From assembly GCA_900548345.1 (NCBI GenBank), contig URKA01000010.1, positions 1-64,000 of the forward strand: DNA of 64,000 nucleotides, given 5' to 3'. The translations under genes were made by a program, and so were the position numbers. The notes below the pieces were generated by a model. The model saw nothing but the letters and a program-made list of their open reading frames with translations, had not been told where the DNA came from and searched no databases. This DNA is from an uncultured Paraprevotella sp. (GTDB lineage Bacteria > Bacteroidota > Bacteroidia > Bacteroidales > Bacteroidaceae). Below are positions 9,241-17,087 of this stretch, in pieces (the first letter of the stretch is position 1; each line of letters begins with the position of its first letter).

Positions 9241-9840
9241 ATGAAACAGAAATTCGATATAATTACAAGTACATGCGTGCCTCTTCCTCTTGAGAATGTG
9301 GATACAGACCAGATTATCCCTGCACGCTTCCTGAAAGCTACAACGAAAGAAGAAAGTTTTTTCGGTGAAAACCTCTTCCGCGACTGGCGTTATCATCCCG
9401 ACGGCACGTTGAACAAAGAGTTTGTGCTGAACGACCCGACATACGGTGGCGAGATATTGGTAGCCGGTAAGAATTTCGGTAGCGGTTCAAGTCGTGAACA
9501 TGCGGCATGGGCGATTGCCGGATATGGTTTCCGGGTGGTCATCAGCAGTTTTTTTGCGGACATCCACAAGAACAATGAATTGAACAATTTCGTGCTTCCG
9601 GTGGTGGTGAGTGAGACGTTCCTTGCGGAGCTTTTCGACAGTATCAAGGCCGATCCGAAGACGCTTGTCGAGGTGAATGTGCCCGAACAGACGGTGACCA
9701 ATAAGTCGACGGGAAAGAGCGAGAAGTTCGAGATTAACGGCTACAAGAAATATTGTCTGATGAATGCCCTCGATGATATAGATTTCCTGTTGGAGAACAA
9801 AGATAAAATCGAGGCTTGGGAGCAGATGGCTGTCCGATAG
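9241..9840 (+). CDS. leuD: 3-isopropylmalate dehydratase small subunit
   Basis: 199 residues. This is the swivelling small subunit that completes the LeuCD isomerase. The family motifs VDTDQIIPARFLK near residue 20 and AGKNFGSGSSREHAAWAI near residue 78 are intact. The stop codon TAG (9838-9840) touches the left inverted repeat of the inserted GxxExxY cassette, whose first base is the last base of the stop codon. The coding sequence looks full length and undamaged. Confidence 0.97.
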   Translation: MKQKFDIITSTCVPLPLENVDTDQIIPARFLKATTKEESFFGENLFRDWRYHPDGTLNKEFVLNDPTYGGEILVAGKNFGSGSSREHAAWAIAGYGFRVVISSFFADIHKNNELNNFVLPVVVSETFLAELFDSIKADPKTLVEVNVPEQTVTNKSTGKSEKFEINGYKKYCLMNALDDIDFLLENKDKIEAWEQMAVR

Positions 9841-9884
9841 CACACAGATGACACTGATGCTACAGATGACCACAGACTATTTTT
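9840..9884 (+). repeat. Left terminal inverted repeat of the cassette
   Basis: 45 bp, starting GCACACAGATGACACTG and ending ACTATTTTT. Its reverse complement matches 10288-10332 except at three positions (7, 16 and 38 of the repeat). The repeat itself contains short internal copies of CAGATGAC. It overlaps the final base of the leuD stop codon. Confidence 0.9.
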
Positions 9885-9906
9885 ATCATTATGTAAGGCG
9901 TTATTG

Positions 9907-10368
9907 ATGAATACCGAGTATTTATATAAGGAAGAGACTGATGGGATTATTTCAGCGTTTTATGATGTATATAATACGTTGGGGTATGGTTTCTTGGAGA
10001 GGGTATATCAGAATGCGCTTTATCAGGAACTGAAAAGACGGGGATTCCGATGCGAAACGCAACGTAAGATTGAGGTTTTCTACAAAGGCTGCAGAGTGGG
10101 CGAGTATTATGCAGACTTATTGGTGAATGACTGCGTTATATTGGAATTGAAGGCGACAGAGAATATCTGTCATGAGCATGAATTACAGCTCATCAATTAC
10201 CTGAAGGCTTCAAACAAGGAGGTAGGGATGCTTCTTAATTTCGGCGAGCGTCCTCAAGTCAGACGGAAAATATATACCAATGATAGAAAAAATAATCTGT
10301 GGTCATCTGTAGCATCTGTGTCATCAGTGTGCCAACTAAACACAAACAAAGAGAAACATGAAGAATAA
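9907..10368 (+). CDS. GxxExxY protein (PD-(D/E)XK nuclease-like)
   Basis: 153 residues from the ATG at 9907; an in-frame TTG one codon earlier is less likely. It carries the defining GFLERVY motif (G-x-x-E-x-x-Y) near residue 29 and a nuclease-like core of D in YYADLLV followed by LELKA, then HELQLINYLK, all typical of the GxxExxY family. The family is linked to the PD-(D/E)XK fold, but its biochemical role is not established. The C-terminus from about residue 128 is translated from the right inverted repeat (WSSVASVSSVCQ), and the frame only stops at 10366-10368 in flanking DNA, overlapping the start of leuA2 by 11 bp. The last ~12 residues are therefore not part of the element. Confidence 0.85.
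   Translation: MNTEYLYKEETDGIISAFYDVYNTLGYGFLERVYQNALYQELKRRGFRCETQRKIEVFYKGCRVGEYYADLLVNDCVILELKATENICHEHELQLINYLKASNKEVGMLLNFGERPQVRRKIYTNDRKNNLWSSVASVSSVCQLNTNKEKHEE
10288..10332 (-). repeat. Right terminal inverted repeat of the cassette
   Basis: 45 bp, the inverted partner of 9840-9884 (42 of 45 identical). It lies inside the 3' end of the GxxExxY reading frame, so it is both repeat and coding DNA. Confidence 0.9.
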
Positions 10369-11917
10369 TCATCCACGCATAGAAATCATGGATACGACTT
10401 TGCGCGACGGAGAACAGACCAGTGGCGTAAGTTTCGTACCGCATGAGAAGTTGATGATAGCCCGTGCGCTGTTGCAGGATTTGAATGTCGACCGTATCGA
10501 AGTGGCGTCTGCCCGTGTCTCCGACGGAGAACGCGAAGCCGTGACACGAATCTGCCAGTGGGCGAGACAGACTGGAAAGTTAGACCGTGTGGAAGTTTTG
10601 GGATTTGTCGACGGACGTACGTCGCTCGACTGGATCTACGGGTGCGGTTGCCGTCACATCAATCTGCTGTGCAAAGGCTCGGAAAACCATTGTGTGAACC
10701 AGTTGAAGAAAACGCTGGAAGAGCATGTCGCCGATATCAAACGTTCGCTGGCTTATGCCGGGGAACTGGGTATCGGAGTCAATGTCTATTTAGAAGACTG
10801 GAGCAACGGCATGAAGCATTCGCCCGACTACGTGTTTGCCCTGATGGATGCACTGAGGGATACGAATATACAACGTTTTATGCTCCCTGATACGTTGGGC
10901 ATCCTGAATCCGCTGGATTTGCTCGGTTACATCCGAAAGATGGTGAAACGCTATGAAGGGGTACACTTCGATTTCCATGCCCATAACGACTACGACCTGG
11001 CCATATCCAACGTGCTTGCCGCAGTGTTGGGGGGATGTCGGGGAATCCATACCTCGGTCAACGGTTTGGGAGAGAGGGCCGGTAATGCACCTTTGGCAAG
11101 CGTGCAGGCCATACTCAAAGACCAGTTCAATGCGCATACCAATATCGATGAAAGCCGTCTGAACCAAGTGAGCCGTATGGTGGAGAGCTACTCCGGCATA
11201 CCCATACCACCCAATCGCCCGATAACGGGTGATAGTGTATTTACGCAGGTGGCCGGCGTGCATGCCGACGGCGACAACAAGGCCAACCTGTATTGCAACG
11301 ACCTGCTTCCCGAACGCTTCGGGCGCAAGCGCGAATATGCGCTGGGCAAAAACAGCGGTAAGGCCAACATCCTGAAAAACCTTGAGGAGTTAGGACTGGA
11401 ACTTTCGCCGGAACAAACGCGCAAGGTGACGGAACGCATCATTGAGTTGGGAGACAAGAAAGAACTGGTTACTCAGGAGGACCTTCCTTTCATCGTGTCC
11501 GATGTGCTGAAACACGATACGCCGGAAGAGCACGTGCGTCTGCTCAGTTATGTCGTTACCACGGCCTACGGGCTTAAACCCATGGCGTCCGTACGGTTGG
11601 AAGTCAACGGGACGGCCTACGAGGAGAACGCATCGGGTGACGGACAGTTCGATGCCTTTATGCGTGCCGCACGGCATATCTATAAGAACAGACTCTCGCG
11701 TCAGTTCCCATGGCTGGTGAACTATACCGTAGGCATCCCGCCGGGCGGACGGACGGATGCGCTGGTGCAGACCATCATCACATGGAACTGGAACGGACGT
11801 GTGTATCGTACCAGAGGACTTGATGCCGACCAGACGGAAGCTGCCATCAAGGCGACCATCAAGATGCTCAACCTCATAGAACCCGATATGGAGCAGAAAG
11901 AATTGTCAAACAAATAA
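10358..11917 (+). CDS. Second alpha-isopropylmalate/citramalate synthase family protein
   Basis: 519 residues. It has the same fold as LeuA: DTTLRDGEQTSG (residues 12-22, R16, D17), the metal ligands in FDFHAHNDYD (H207, H209) and a C-terminal LeuA-type regulatory domain (VRLEVNGTAYEENASGDGQFDAF, about 415-437). It is clearly divergent from the leuA product in the same operon. Possible roles are citramalate synthase (pyruvate plus acetyl-CoA, feeding isoleucine through LeuBCD) or a second isopropylmalate synthase. The operon context fits both, because LeuB and LeuCD act in either pathway. Substrate specificity cannot be read from sequence here. It starts inside the end of the GxxExxY frame and is followed 16 bp later by leuB. 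Confidence 0.88.
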   Translation: MKNNHPRIEIMDTTLRDGEQTSGVSFVPHEKLMIARALLQDLNVDRIEVASARVSDGEREAVTRICQWARQTGKLDRVEVLGFVDGRTSLDWIYGCGCRHINLLCKGSENHCVNQLKKTLEEHVADIKRSLAYAGELGIGVNVYLEDWSNGMKHSPDYVFALMDALRDTNIQRFMLPDTLGILNPLDLLGYIRKMVKRYEGVHFDFHAHNDYDLAISNVLAAVLGGCRGIHTSVNGLGERAGNAPLASVQAILKDQFNAHTNIDESRLNQVSRMVESYSGIPIPPNRPITGDSVFTQVAGVHADGDNKANLYCNDLLPERFGRKREYALGKNSGKANILKNLEELGLELSPEQTRKVTERIIELGDKKELVTQEDLPFIVSDVLKHDTPEEHVRLLSYVVTTAYGLKPMASVRLEVNGTAYEENASGDGQFDAFMRAARHIYKNRLSRQFPWLVNYTVGIPPGGRTDALVQTIITWNWNGRVYRTRGLDADQTEAAIKATIKMLNLIEPDMEQKELSNK

Positions 11918-11933
11918 TAATAATTAGAAAACT

Positions 11934-12995
11934 ATGAACTTGAAAATTGCCGTATTGCCGGGCGACGGCATCGGACCAGAGATTTCAGAACAAGGAGTGG
12001 CTGTGATGAACGCCGTGTGCGATAAGTTCGGCCATCAGGTAAGTTATGCGTATGCGCTGTGCGGCGCGGATGCCATCGACAAGGTAGGCGACCCGTTCCC
12101 GGAAGAGACGTTCAAGATTTGCATGGATGCGGATGCCGTGCTCTTCTCCGCTGTGGGTGACCCTAAGTTCGACAATGACCCCACTGCAAAAGTGCGTCCG
12201 GAGCAAGGTCTGTTGGCCATGCGCAAGAAGCTGGGCCTCTTTGCCAACATCCGTCCGGTTGAGACGTTCGATTGCCTGATTCACAAGTCACCGTTGAAGG
12301 ACGAACTCGTACGTGGCGCGGACTTCATCTGTATCCGTGAGCTGACTGGCGGTATGTATTTCGGTGAGAAGTATCAGGACGACGAGAAAGCATACGACAC
12401 GAATGCCTACACGCGCCCTGAAATCGAGCGTATCCTGAAGGTGGCCTATGAATATGCCATGCGCCGCCGCAAGCATCTGACGGTTGTGGACAAGGCCAAT
12501 GTGTTGGCTTCGAGCCGTCTGTGGCGCAAGGTGGCACAGGAAATGGCACCGAAATATCCCGAAGTGCAGACCGACTTCATGTATGTGGACAATGCCGCCA
12601 TGCGTATGATACAAGACCCGAAGTTCTTCGATGTCATGGTGACGGAGAATACCTTCGGTGATATCCTGACCGATGAAGGCTCCTGCATCACCGGCTCGAT
12701 GGGACTGCTGCCCTCGGCCTCCACTGGCGAGCACACTCCGGTGTTCGAGCCTATTCACGGTTCCTGGCCGCAGGCTAAAGGACAGAACATAGCCAATCCT
12801 TTGGCACAGATATTGTCCGTGGCCATGCTTTTCGAATATTTCGACCTGAAGGAAGAAGGTGCATTGGTGCGCAAGGCCGTCAACGCATCGTTGGATGCCA
12901 ATGTGCGTACGCCCGAAATCCAGGTGGCCGGCGGCGAGCACTACGGTACGAAGGAAGTAGGGCAGTGGATTGCCGACTATATCAGGAAGGCCTGA
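11934..12995 (+). CDS. leuB: 3-isopropylmalate dehydrogenase
   Basis: 353 residues, the usual LeuB length. This NAD-dependent enzyme oxidatively decarboxylates 3-isopropylmalate to the leucine 2-oxo acid. The family features are present: LPGDGIGPEI at the N-terminus, the substrate-binding RELTGGMYFGEK region near residue 136, VDKANVL near 185, MYVDNAAM near 216, and the NAD-binding EPIHGSWP near 273. It is the last gene of the leucine operon and is followed by a terminator. Confidence 0.97.
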   Translation: MNLKIAVLPGDGIGPEISEQGVAVMNAVCDKFGHQVSYAYALCGADAIDKVGDPFPEETFKICMDADAVLFSAVGDPKFDNDPTAKVRPEQGLLAMRKKLGLFANIRPVETFDCLIHKSPLKDELVRGADFICIRELTGGMYFGEKYQDDEKAYDTNAYTRPEIERILKVAYEYAMRRRKHLTVVDKANVLASSRLWRKVAQEMAPKYPEVQTDFMYVDNAAMRMIQDPKFFDVMVTENTFGDILTDEGSCITGSMGLLPSASTGEHTPVFEPIHGSWPQAKGQNIANPLAQILSVAMLFEYFDLKEEGALVRKAVNASLDANVRTPEIQVAGGEHYGTKEVGQWIADYIRKA

Positions 12996-13011
12996 CATTG
13001 TCATATTGTAT

Positions 13012-13041
13012 ACGGGGGCTTGATATGTCGGCCCCCGTTTT
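13012..13041 (+). terminator. Leucine operon terminator
   Basis: Stem ACGGGGGC (13012-13019) with GCCCCCGT (13031-13038), an 11-nt loop and a short T run, 17 bp after the leuB stop. Confidence 0.8.
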
Positions 13042-13085
13042 CGTACAGGCGGAAATTTCATCTGGATATTTTTGGCCTGTAGAAT

Positions 13086-13093
13086 TATTTTTG
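13086..13093 (+). promoter_or_regulatory. Candidate -7 box for the M48 protease gene
   Basis: TATTTTTG fits TAnnTTTG and lies 31 bp before the start codon. A similar TATTTTTG lies about 22 bp upstream. No clear -33 TTTG at the right distance. Confidence 0.4.
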
Positions 13094-13124
13094 CGTATTT
13101 TGTACCCGTCAAAAGAAATATGCT

Positions 13125-13931
13125 ATGAACAGAACTATCATCAAATGCGCCCTTGCAGCATGCTGTATGGCGTTTGTTGTGCCAGCTACGGCACAGTTCA
13201 ATCTGAAAAAGGCGTTAGGTGGAGCTGCTAAAGTGACACAGGCCATTAGCTTGACTGATGAACAGATGGCAGGATATGTGAAGGAATACATAGATTGGAT
13301 GGATGCCCACAATCAGGTGTGCGATGCAAACAGTCCTTATACGGTCCGCCTGAATAAGCTCACGGAAGGATTGGGCGATGCCGACGGCATCCCGTTGAAT
13401 TTCAAAGTGTATTATGTTACTGATGTGAACGCTTTTGCCTGTGCCGACGGAAGTGTACGCGTATTCTCATCGTTGATGGATATCATGACAGACGAAGAGT
13501 TGCTGGGGGTGATAGGTCATGAGATTGGTCATGTGGCCCATCGTGATTCCAAGAAAGGATTCCGTACGGCGTTGCTTACCTCTGCTCTTAAAGACGGAGT
13601 GGCATCGAATGGCGGGAAGGCGGCTGCTCTGACTGAGTCGCAGTTGGGTGACTTGGGGGAGGCTTTGGTGAACGCGAAATATTCGCAGAAACAGGAGCGC
13701 TCGGCTGATGATTACGGATATGACTTTCTGAAGAAGGCAGGTAAGAATCCCTGGGCGATGGCTTATTCTTTCCGTAGGTTGAAACAGTTGCAGGAAGCCG
13801 CCGGTGTGCAGAAAAGCAACAAGGTAAACCAGCTTTTCTCCAGCCATCCCGATTTGGATGCGCGTATCGAACGTATGGAAGAGCGTGCCAAGGCTGAGGG
13901 TATCGAACAGCCTGCAGCGGCAGAAAAGTGA
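13125..13931 (+). CDS. Secreted M48 family zinc metalloprotease
   Basis: 268 residues. A signal peptide (about residues 1-23, ending PATA before Q) places it in the periplasm. The zinc motif HEIGH is at H132, E133 and H136, and a candidate third ligand is E191 in the QERSADDYG motif. It belongs to the Loip/BepA-like short M48 peptidases, which usually act in envelope protein quality control. Unlike BepA, no TPR domain is fused. Instead the gene is followed 18 bp later by a separate TPR protein, so the pair may work together. That link is inferred. Confidence 0.9.
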   Translation: MNRTIIKCALAACCMAFVVPATAQFNLKKALGGAAKVTQAISLTDEQMAGYVKEYIDWMDAHNQVCDANSPYTVRLNKLTEGLGDADGIPLNFKVYYVTDVNAFACADGSVRVFSSLMDIMTDEELLGVIGHEIGHVAHRDSKKGFRTALLTSALKDGVASNGGKAAALTESQLGDLGEALVNAKYSQKQERSADDYGYDFLKKAGKNPWAMAYSFRRLKQLQEAAGVQKSNKVNQLFSSHPDLDARIERMEERAKAEGIEQPAAAEK

Positions 13932-13949
13932 TCGTAAAAGGATGAACCG

Positions 13950-14774
13950 ATGAGAGTCAAGGTGCTTGTTTGTTGTCTGTGCCTCTGTTCCTCCTTGTCT
14001 GCCCAGATGCAGGAATACAAGGAATACGTGCGGCAGGCACTCGATGCCATGGGCGAAGACAGCCTGGAACTTGCGGAAAGAAAATTCCGCGAGGCTATGC
14101 GTGTGGAACCTGCGCAGCGTTCCAATGCCATGCTTCATTATCATATCGGGCGGATTCAGGAGCGGAAAGGGAAGCCGGAGAAGGCTTTGGAGAGTTATTC
14201 CACAGGGCTGAACATCGCTCCCCACCAGTTGACCTTGCGTCTGAACCGGGCGCGGCTGTACATGCAGTTGGGCAATAAGGAGAAGGCCCTTGTGGATTAC
14301 AGTGATGTGCTGGACGTGAAACCGGACAATCAGGACGCGCTTTTCATGCGTGCCTATATATATACCGAACAAAGGCTTTATAAGAAAGCACGCGAGGATT
14401 ATGAAGCATTGCTCAAGGTGAATCCGTTGCATGAGAAAGCGCGCATCGGACTTGTATTGTTGAACAACAAGGACAACAGGCCGCGCGAGGCGATGGAGCA
14501 AATCAATGCGATGATTGCCACAACGCCCGACCATGCCATCCTGTATGCCGTAAGGGCAGGGATGGAGCAGGAACGCAAGCAGTATGAAGCGGCCGAGGTG
14601 GATTTTGCGCAGGCCATCTCCATGGAGCCGGACAATCCGGATTTCCTGATGAGCCGTGCTTCCTTATATATGGAGACAAAGCGGAAAAAGGAGGCACGTG
14701 CCGATTTGGAAAAGGCATTGGAGCTTGGTGCCAATCCTCAGGAAGTGGCTTCGATGTGGCACGAGATACGTTAG
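13950..14774 (+). CDS. Secreted tetratricopeptide-repeat protein
   Basis: 274 residues with a signal peptide (about 1-18, ending SLSA before Q). Nearly the whole mature protein is TPR-like helix pairs: the signature Y-x-x-G/A-L pattern recurs in HIGRIQERKGKPEKALESYSTGL, RLYMQLGNKEKALVDYSDVL, AYIYTEQRLYKKAREDYEALL and ASLYMETKRKKEARADLEKAL. It acts as a protein-protein interaction module with no enzyme motif. It directly follows the M48 protease and is probably in its operon, separating into two genes the two parts that are fused in BepA. Confidence 0.88.
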   Translation: MRVKVLVCCLCLCSSLSAQMQEYKEYVRQALDAMGEDSLELAERKFREAMRVEPAQRSNAMLHYHIGRIQERKGKPEKALESYSTGLNIAPHQLTLRLNRARLYMQLGNKEKALVDYSDVLDVKPDNQDALFMRAYIYTEQRLYKKAREDYEALLKVNPLHEKARIGLVLLNNKDNRPREAMEQINAMIATTPDHAILYAVRAGMEQERKQYEAAEVDFAQAISMEPDNPDFLMSRASLYMETKRKKEARADLEKALELGANPQEVASMWHEIR

Positions 14775-14906
14775 GTGCGGATGAACGGGGCGTTATGTCC
14801 TGTTTTTTCCACTTTTCGTGGCTGTCCGCTTGTGTGGAACGAAGTTTGTTCGTTTTGTGCTGATAATGAAGTGGTAACGTCTGTGTGTTGTCGGGCCTGG
14901 AATGAA

Positions 14907-14985
14907 GACCTGTCTGCATGACGTTCTTCACCTGTGAGGAGCGGCTTCTTCACCTGTGAGGAATCCATCGCACACAGGTGAAGAA
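14907..14985. repeat. Phased CACCTGT array between convergent genes
   Basis: The 344-bp gap between the TPR gene and purA contains four 7-bp cores: GACCTGT at 14907, CACCTGT at 14929 and 14951 (within the 17-bp direct repeats at 14924-14940 and 14946-14962), and the inverted ACAGGTG at 14974. Spacing is 22, 22 and 23 bp. The same core and period recur at about 43.9 kb and 48.4 kb. No gene is visible in the gap. The purA terminator fills its right end. Confidence 0.7.
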
Positions 14986-15020
14986 ATCAGCCCCTTCTTT
15001 TAACCCTCCTTTTGTCAGTG

Positions 15021-15094
15021 TTTTTATAAAAAAGCCGGACGGCTACCCGAACAAGGATGCAGGGATGCTGCATGGTTCGGAGTAGCCGTCCGGC
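15021..15094 (-). terminator. purA terminator
   Basis: A 13-bp perfect GC-rich stem (15034-15046 with 15082-15094) has further pairing inside (CCGAAC with GTTCGG). On the minus strand it is followed by a T-rich run (15021-15033). It begins 24 bp after the purA stop. Confidence 0.8.
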
Positions 15095-15117
15095 GTATAT
15101 GGTGTCCGTGGGGGGAC

Positions 15118-16389
15118 TTATTTCCGTACGATGGTCTGTGCGCGGTCGGGCCCTACGGAAAGGATGGTGATGGGTGTTTCCAGTTCCGTCTCAAGGAAGC
15201 GGATGTAATCCTTGAAAGCCTGCGGGAACTGCGCTTCGTCTGTCATGGAAGACAGGTCTTCCTTCCATCCCGGAAGTTCCGTATAAACGGCTTCGCAGCC
15301 TTCTGTCTCAAAAGGCATGTCGGTCATCACCTCACCGTTCCTTTTGTATGCCGTGCAAGCCTTGATGGTGTCGAAACCGTCAAGCACATCGCTCTTCATC
15401 ATGATGAGCTGTGTCACGCCGTTAATCATGATGGCATATTTTAGTGCCACGAGGTCCACCCATCCGCAACGGCGGTTGCGACCCGTCACGGCACCGTATT
15501 CGTGTCCGATTTCGCGCAGCGTGTCGCCTGTCTCGTCGAACAGTTCCACGGGGAAGGGGCCGGAGCCCACGCGTGTGCTGTAAGCCTTGAATATGCCGAA
15601 CACTTCACCGACATCCTTCGGACCTACGCCCAGACCGGTGCATACGCCGCCGCTTGTGGTGCTGGAGGAGCTGACGAACGGATATGTGCCGTGGTCGATG
15701 TCAAGCATGGTGCCCTGTGCGCCTTCGGCCAGTATGTTCTTGCCTTCGCGCAGATAACGGTTGATTTCCACTTCCGTGTCGGTCAGGCAGAACCCGCGCA
15801 TGTATTCCACGCCTTGGAGCCATGTCTTTTCCTCCTCGGTGATGTCGTAGTCCGTATAGTGGAGGTCTTGCAGAATCTGTTCGTGGCGTGCTTTCAATGC
15901 TGCGTATTTGGCTTCGAAGTTCTCCAATATGTCACCTACGCGCAAGCCGATGCGTGCAGCCTTGTCGCTGTATGTAGGGCCGATGCCCTTGCCTGTGGTG
16001 CCCACTTTCGATTTGCCTTTTGCCGCTTCGTATGCGCGGTCGAGTACGCGGTGTGTGGGCAGGATGAGGTGGGCGCGCTTACTGATGTGCAGGCGTTCCT
16101 TGAGATTGTAGCCGGCCTCTTCAAGTTCCTTGGCCTCGTTCATGAACAAGTCCGGTGCGATGACACAGCCGTTACCGATGATGTTCACCTTGTCTTCTGC
16201 AAAGATGCCTGAGGGGATGGAGCGGAGCACGAACTTCTTGCCTTCGAAAATGATGGTGTGGCCGGCATTCGGTCCGCCTGCAAAGCGGGCCACCACGTCA
16301 TATCGGGGGGTGAACACGTCCACAACCTTTCCTTTACCTTCATCTCCGAATACGATACCCAACAGGGCGTCAACTTTTCCTTTTTTCAT
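15118..16389 (-). CDS. purA: Adenylosuccinate synthetase
   Basis: 423 residues, the standard length. It makes adenylosuccinate from IMP, aspartate and GTP, the first step from IMP to AMP, in the cytoplasm. The P-loop GDEGKGK lies at residues 15-21, followed by FAGGPNAGHTI near 36-46 with the catalytic His, GTTGKGIGPTYSDKAARIG near 130, and TSGGVCTGLGVGP near 245. The gene has its own promoter and terminator, so it is probably monocistronic. Confidence 0.97.
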   Translation of the reverse strand: MKKGKVDALLGIVFGDEGKGKVVDVFTPRYDVVARFAGGPNAGHTIIFEGKKFVLRSIPSGIFAEDKVNIIGNGCVIAPDLFMNEAKELEEAGYNLKERLHISKRAHLILPTHRVLDRAYEAAKGKSKVGTTGKGIGPTYSDKAARIGLRVGDILENFEAKYAALKARHEQILQDLHYTDYDITEEEKTWLQGVEYMRGFCLTDTEVEINRYLREGKNILAEGAQGTMLDIDHGTYPFVSSSSTTSGGVCTGLGVGPKDVGEVFGIFKAYSTRVGSGPFPVELFDETGDTLREIGHEYGAVTGRNRRCGWVDLVALKYAIMINGVTQLIMMKSDVLDGFDTIKACTAYKRNGEVMTDMPFETEGCEAVYTELPGWKEDLSSMTDEAQFPQAFKDYIRFLETELETPITILSVGPDRAQTIVRK

Positions 16390-16421
16390 ATCGTAAAAAA
16401 ACTATTCTTTTCCAAACTCCA

Positions 16422-16429
16422 CAAAGTTA
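16422..16429 (-). promoter_or_regulatory. Candidate -7 box for purA
   Basis: On the minus strand TAACTTTG fits TAnnTTTG, 33 bp before the purA start. The -33 element is not clear. Confidence 0.5.
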
Positions 16430-16481
16430 AGCCTTTTTTGCGTAAAATCAGAACGATGTGGGTGCTATTTTTCACTCCGCC

Positions 16482-17087
16482 TCACATTTCCGTTTCTTTC
16501 AGTATGCTTTCAGCCTGCCGGTCTTCTTTCCCGCCGAGCATCCGGTATTTCTGCAGGGCGGCCGTTGCGGCTTTGCGCACTTCTGCCGGACCGTGCAGTG
16601 CGGCCCGAGCCTGGTCGAGGAACTCGTTGCCGGAACGTTCGTTGGGATGAAGGCCTTGCATGAACAGGCGCGCCAGTATCAGATAGCCGCACACTTGGAA
16701 CATGTCGCGTTCGTCGGCAATCCATTCGTAAGCCTTTTGCGATGCGTAGGGCAGTTGGCAGTAGAGGTTTTGTACCGTATGTCCCGCAATTTCCGCATTG
16801 GGCATGCTTTCCGTCCAGATGTCGGCTATGTCGGGATAGAAGGTTTCTATGGGTTGCAGCATGGCTGCCAGTAGCTTGCATTCGCGTATGTCTTCTTTCC
16901 AAAGGGCTTGGGCAAGGTTGTGGTCGGGGACGAACTGCTGTGCGATGCCGCGCAGGCGGGGCAGTTCCACTCCGAAATTCAGTTTGTAGCGTATGCCGCT
17001 TTCACGCATGTAGGCCGAGGCCACGCCGTTCATGGCAAGGCGCAGCTCGCTTTTGATAGTTCTGATAGTGTCTTGTATGTCCATCAT
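16482..17087 (-). CDS. AlkD-like DNA alkylation repair family protein
   Basis: 201 residues, somewhat short for the family. Helical HEAT-like protein. The segments YKLNFGVELPRLRGIAQQF, LAQALWKEDIRECKLLAAML and YASQKAYEWIADERDMFQ match the DNA alkylation repair (AlkD/AlkC) fold, whose characterised members excise alkylated bases. Catalytic competence cannot be judged from sequence. The start codon overlaps the stop of the upstream peptidase gene (ATGA, 17084-17087), so translation is coupled. A second family member lies at 42147-42833. Confidence 0.75.
   Translation of the reverse strand: MMDIQDTIRTIKSELRLAMNGVASAYMRESGIRYKLNFGVELPRLRGIAQQFVPDHNLAQALWKEDIRECKLLAAMLQPIETFYPDIADIWTESMPNAEIAGHTVQNLYCQLPYASQKAYEWIADERDMFQVCGYLILARLFMQGLHPNERSGNEFLDQARAALHGPAEVRKAATAALQKYRMLGGKEDRQAESILKETEM

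Larger units (their letters stand above)
9840..10332 (+). mobile_element. Putative GxxExxY cassette with terminal inverted repeats
   Basis: A 493-bp unit bounded by 45-bp inverted repeats that match at 42 of 45 positions, containing one gene (GxxExxY, PD-(D/E)XK-like). It lies between leuD and leuA2 in an otherwise tightly packed operon. No transposase is encoded and no target-site duplication could be recognised: left flank ending CCGATA, right flank starting CAACTA. Mobility is inferred from the repeat-gene-repeat structure and the position inside an operon. Confidence 0.65.

Noticed and set aside
9834..10345. Target-site duplication around the GxxExxY cassette
   Set aside because: The flanks CCGATA and CAACTA were compared and share no clear duplication, so none is claimed.
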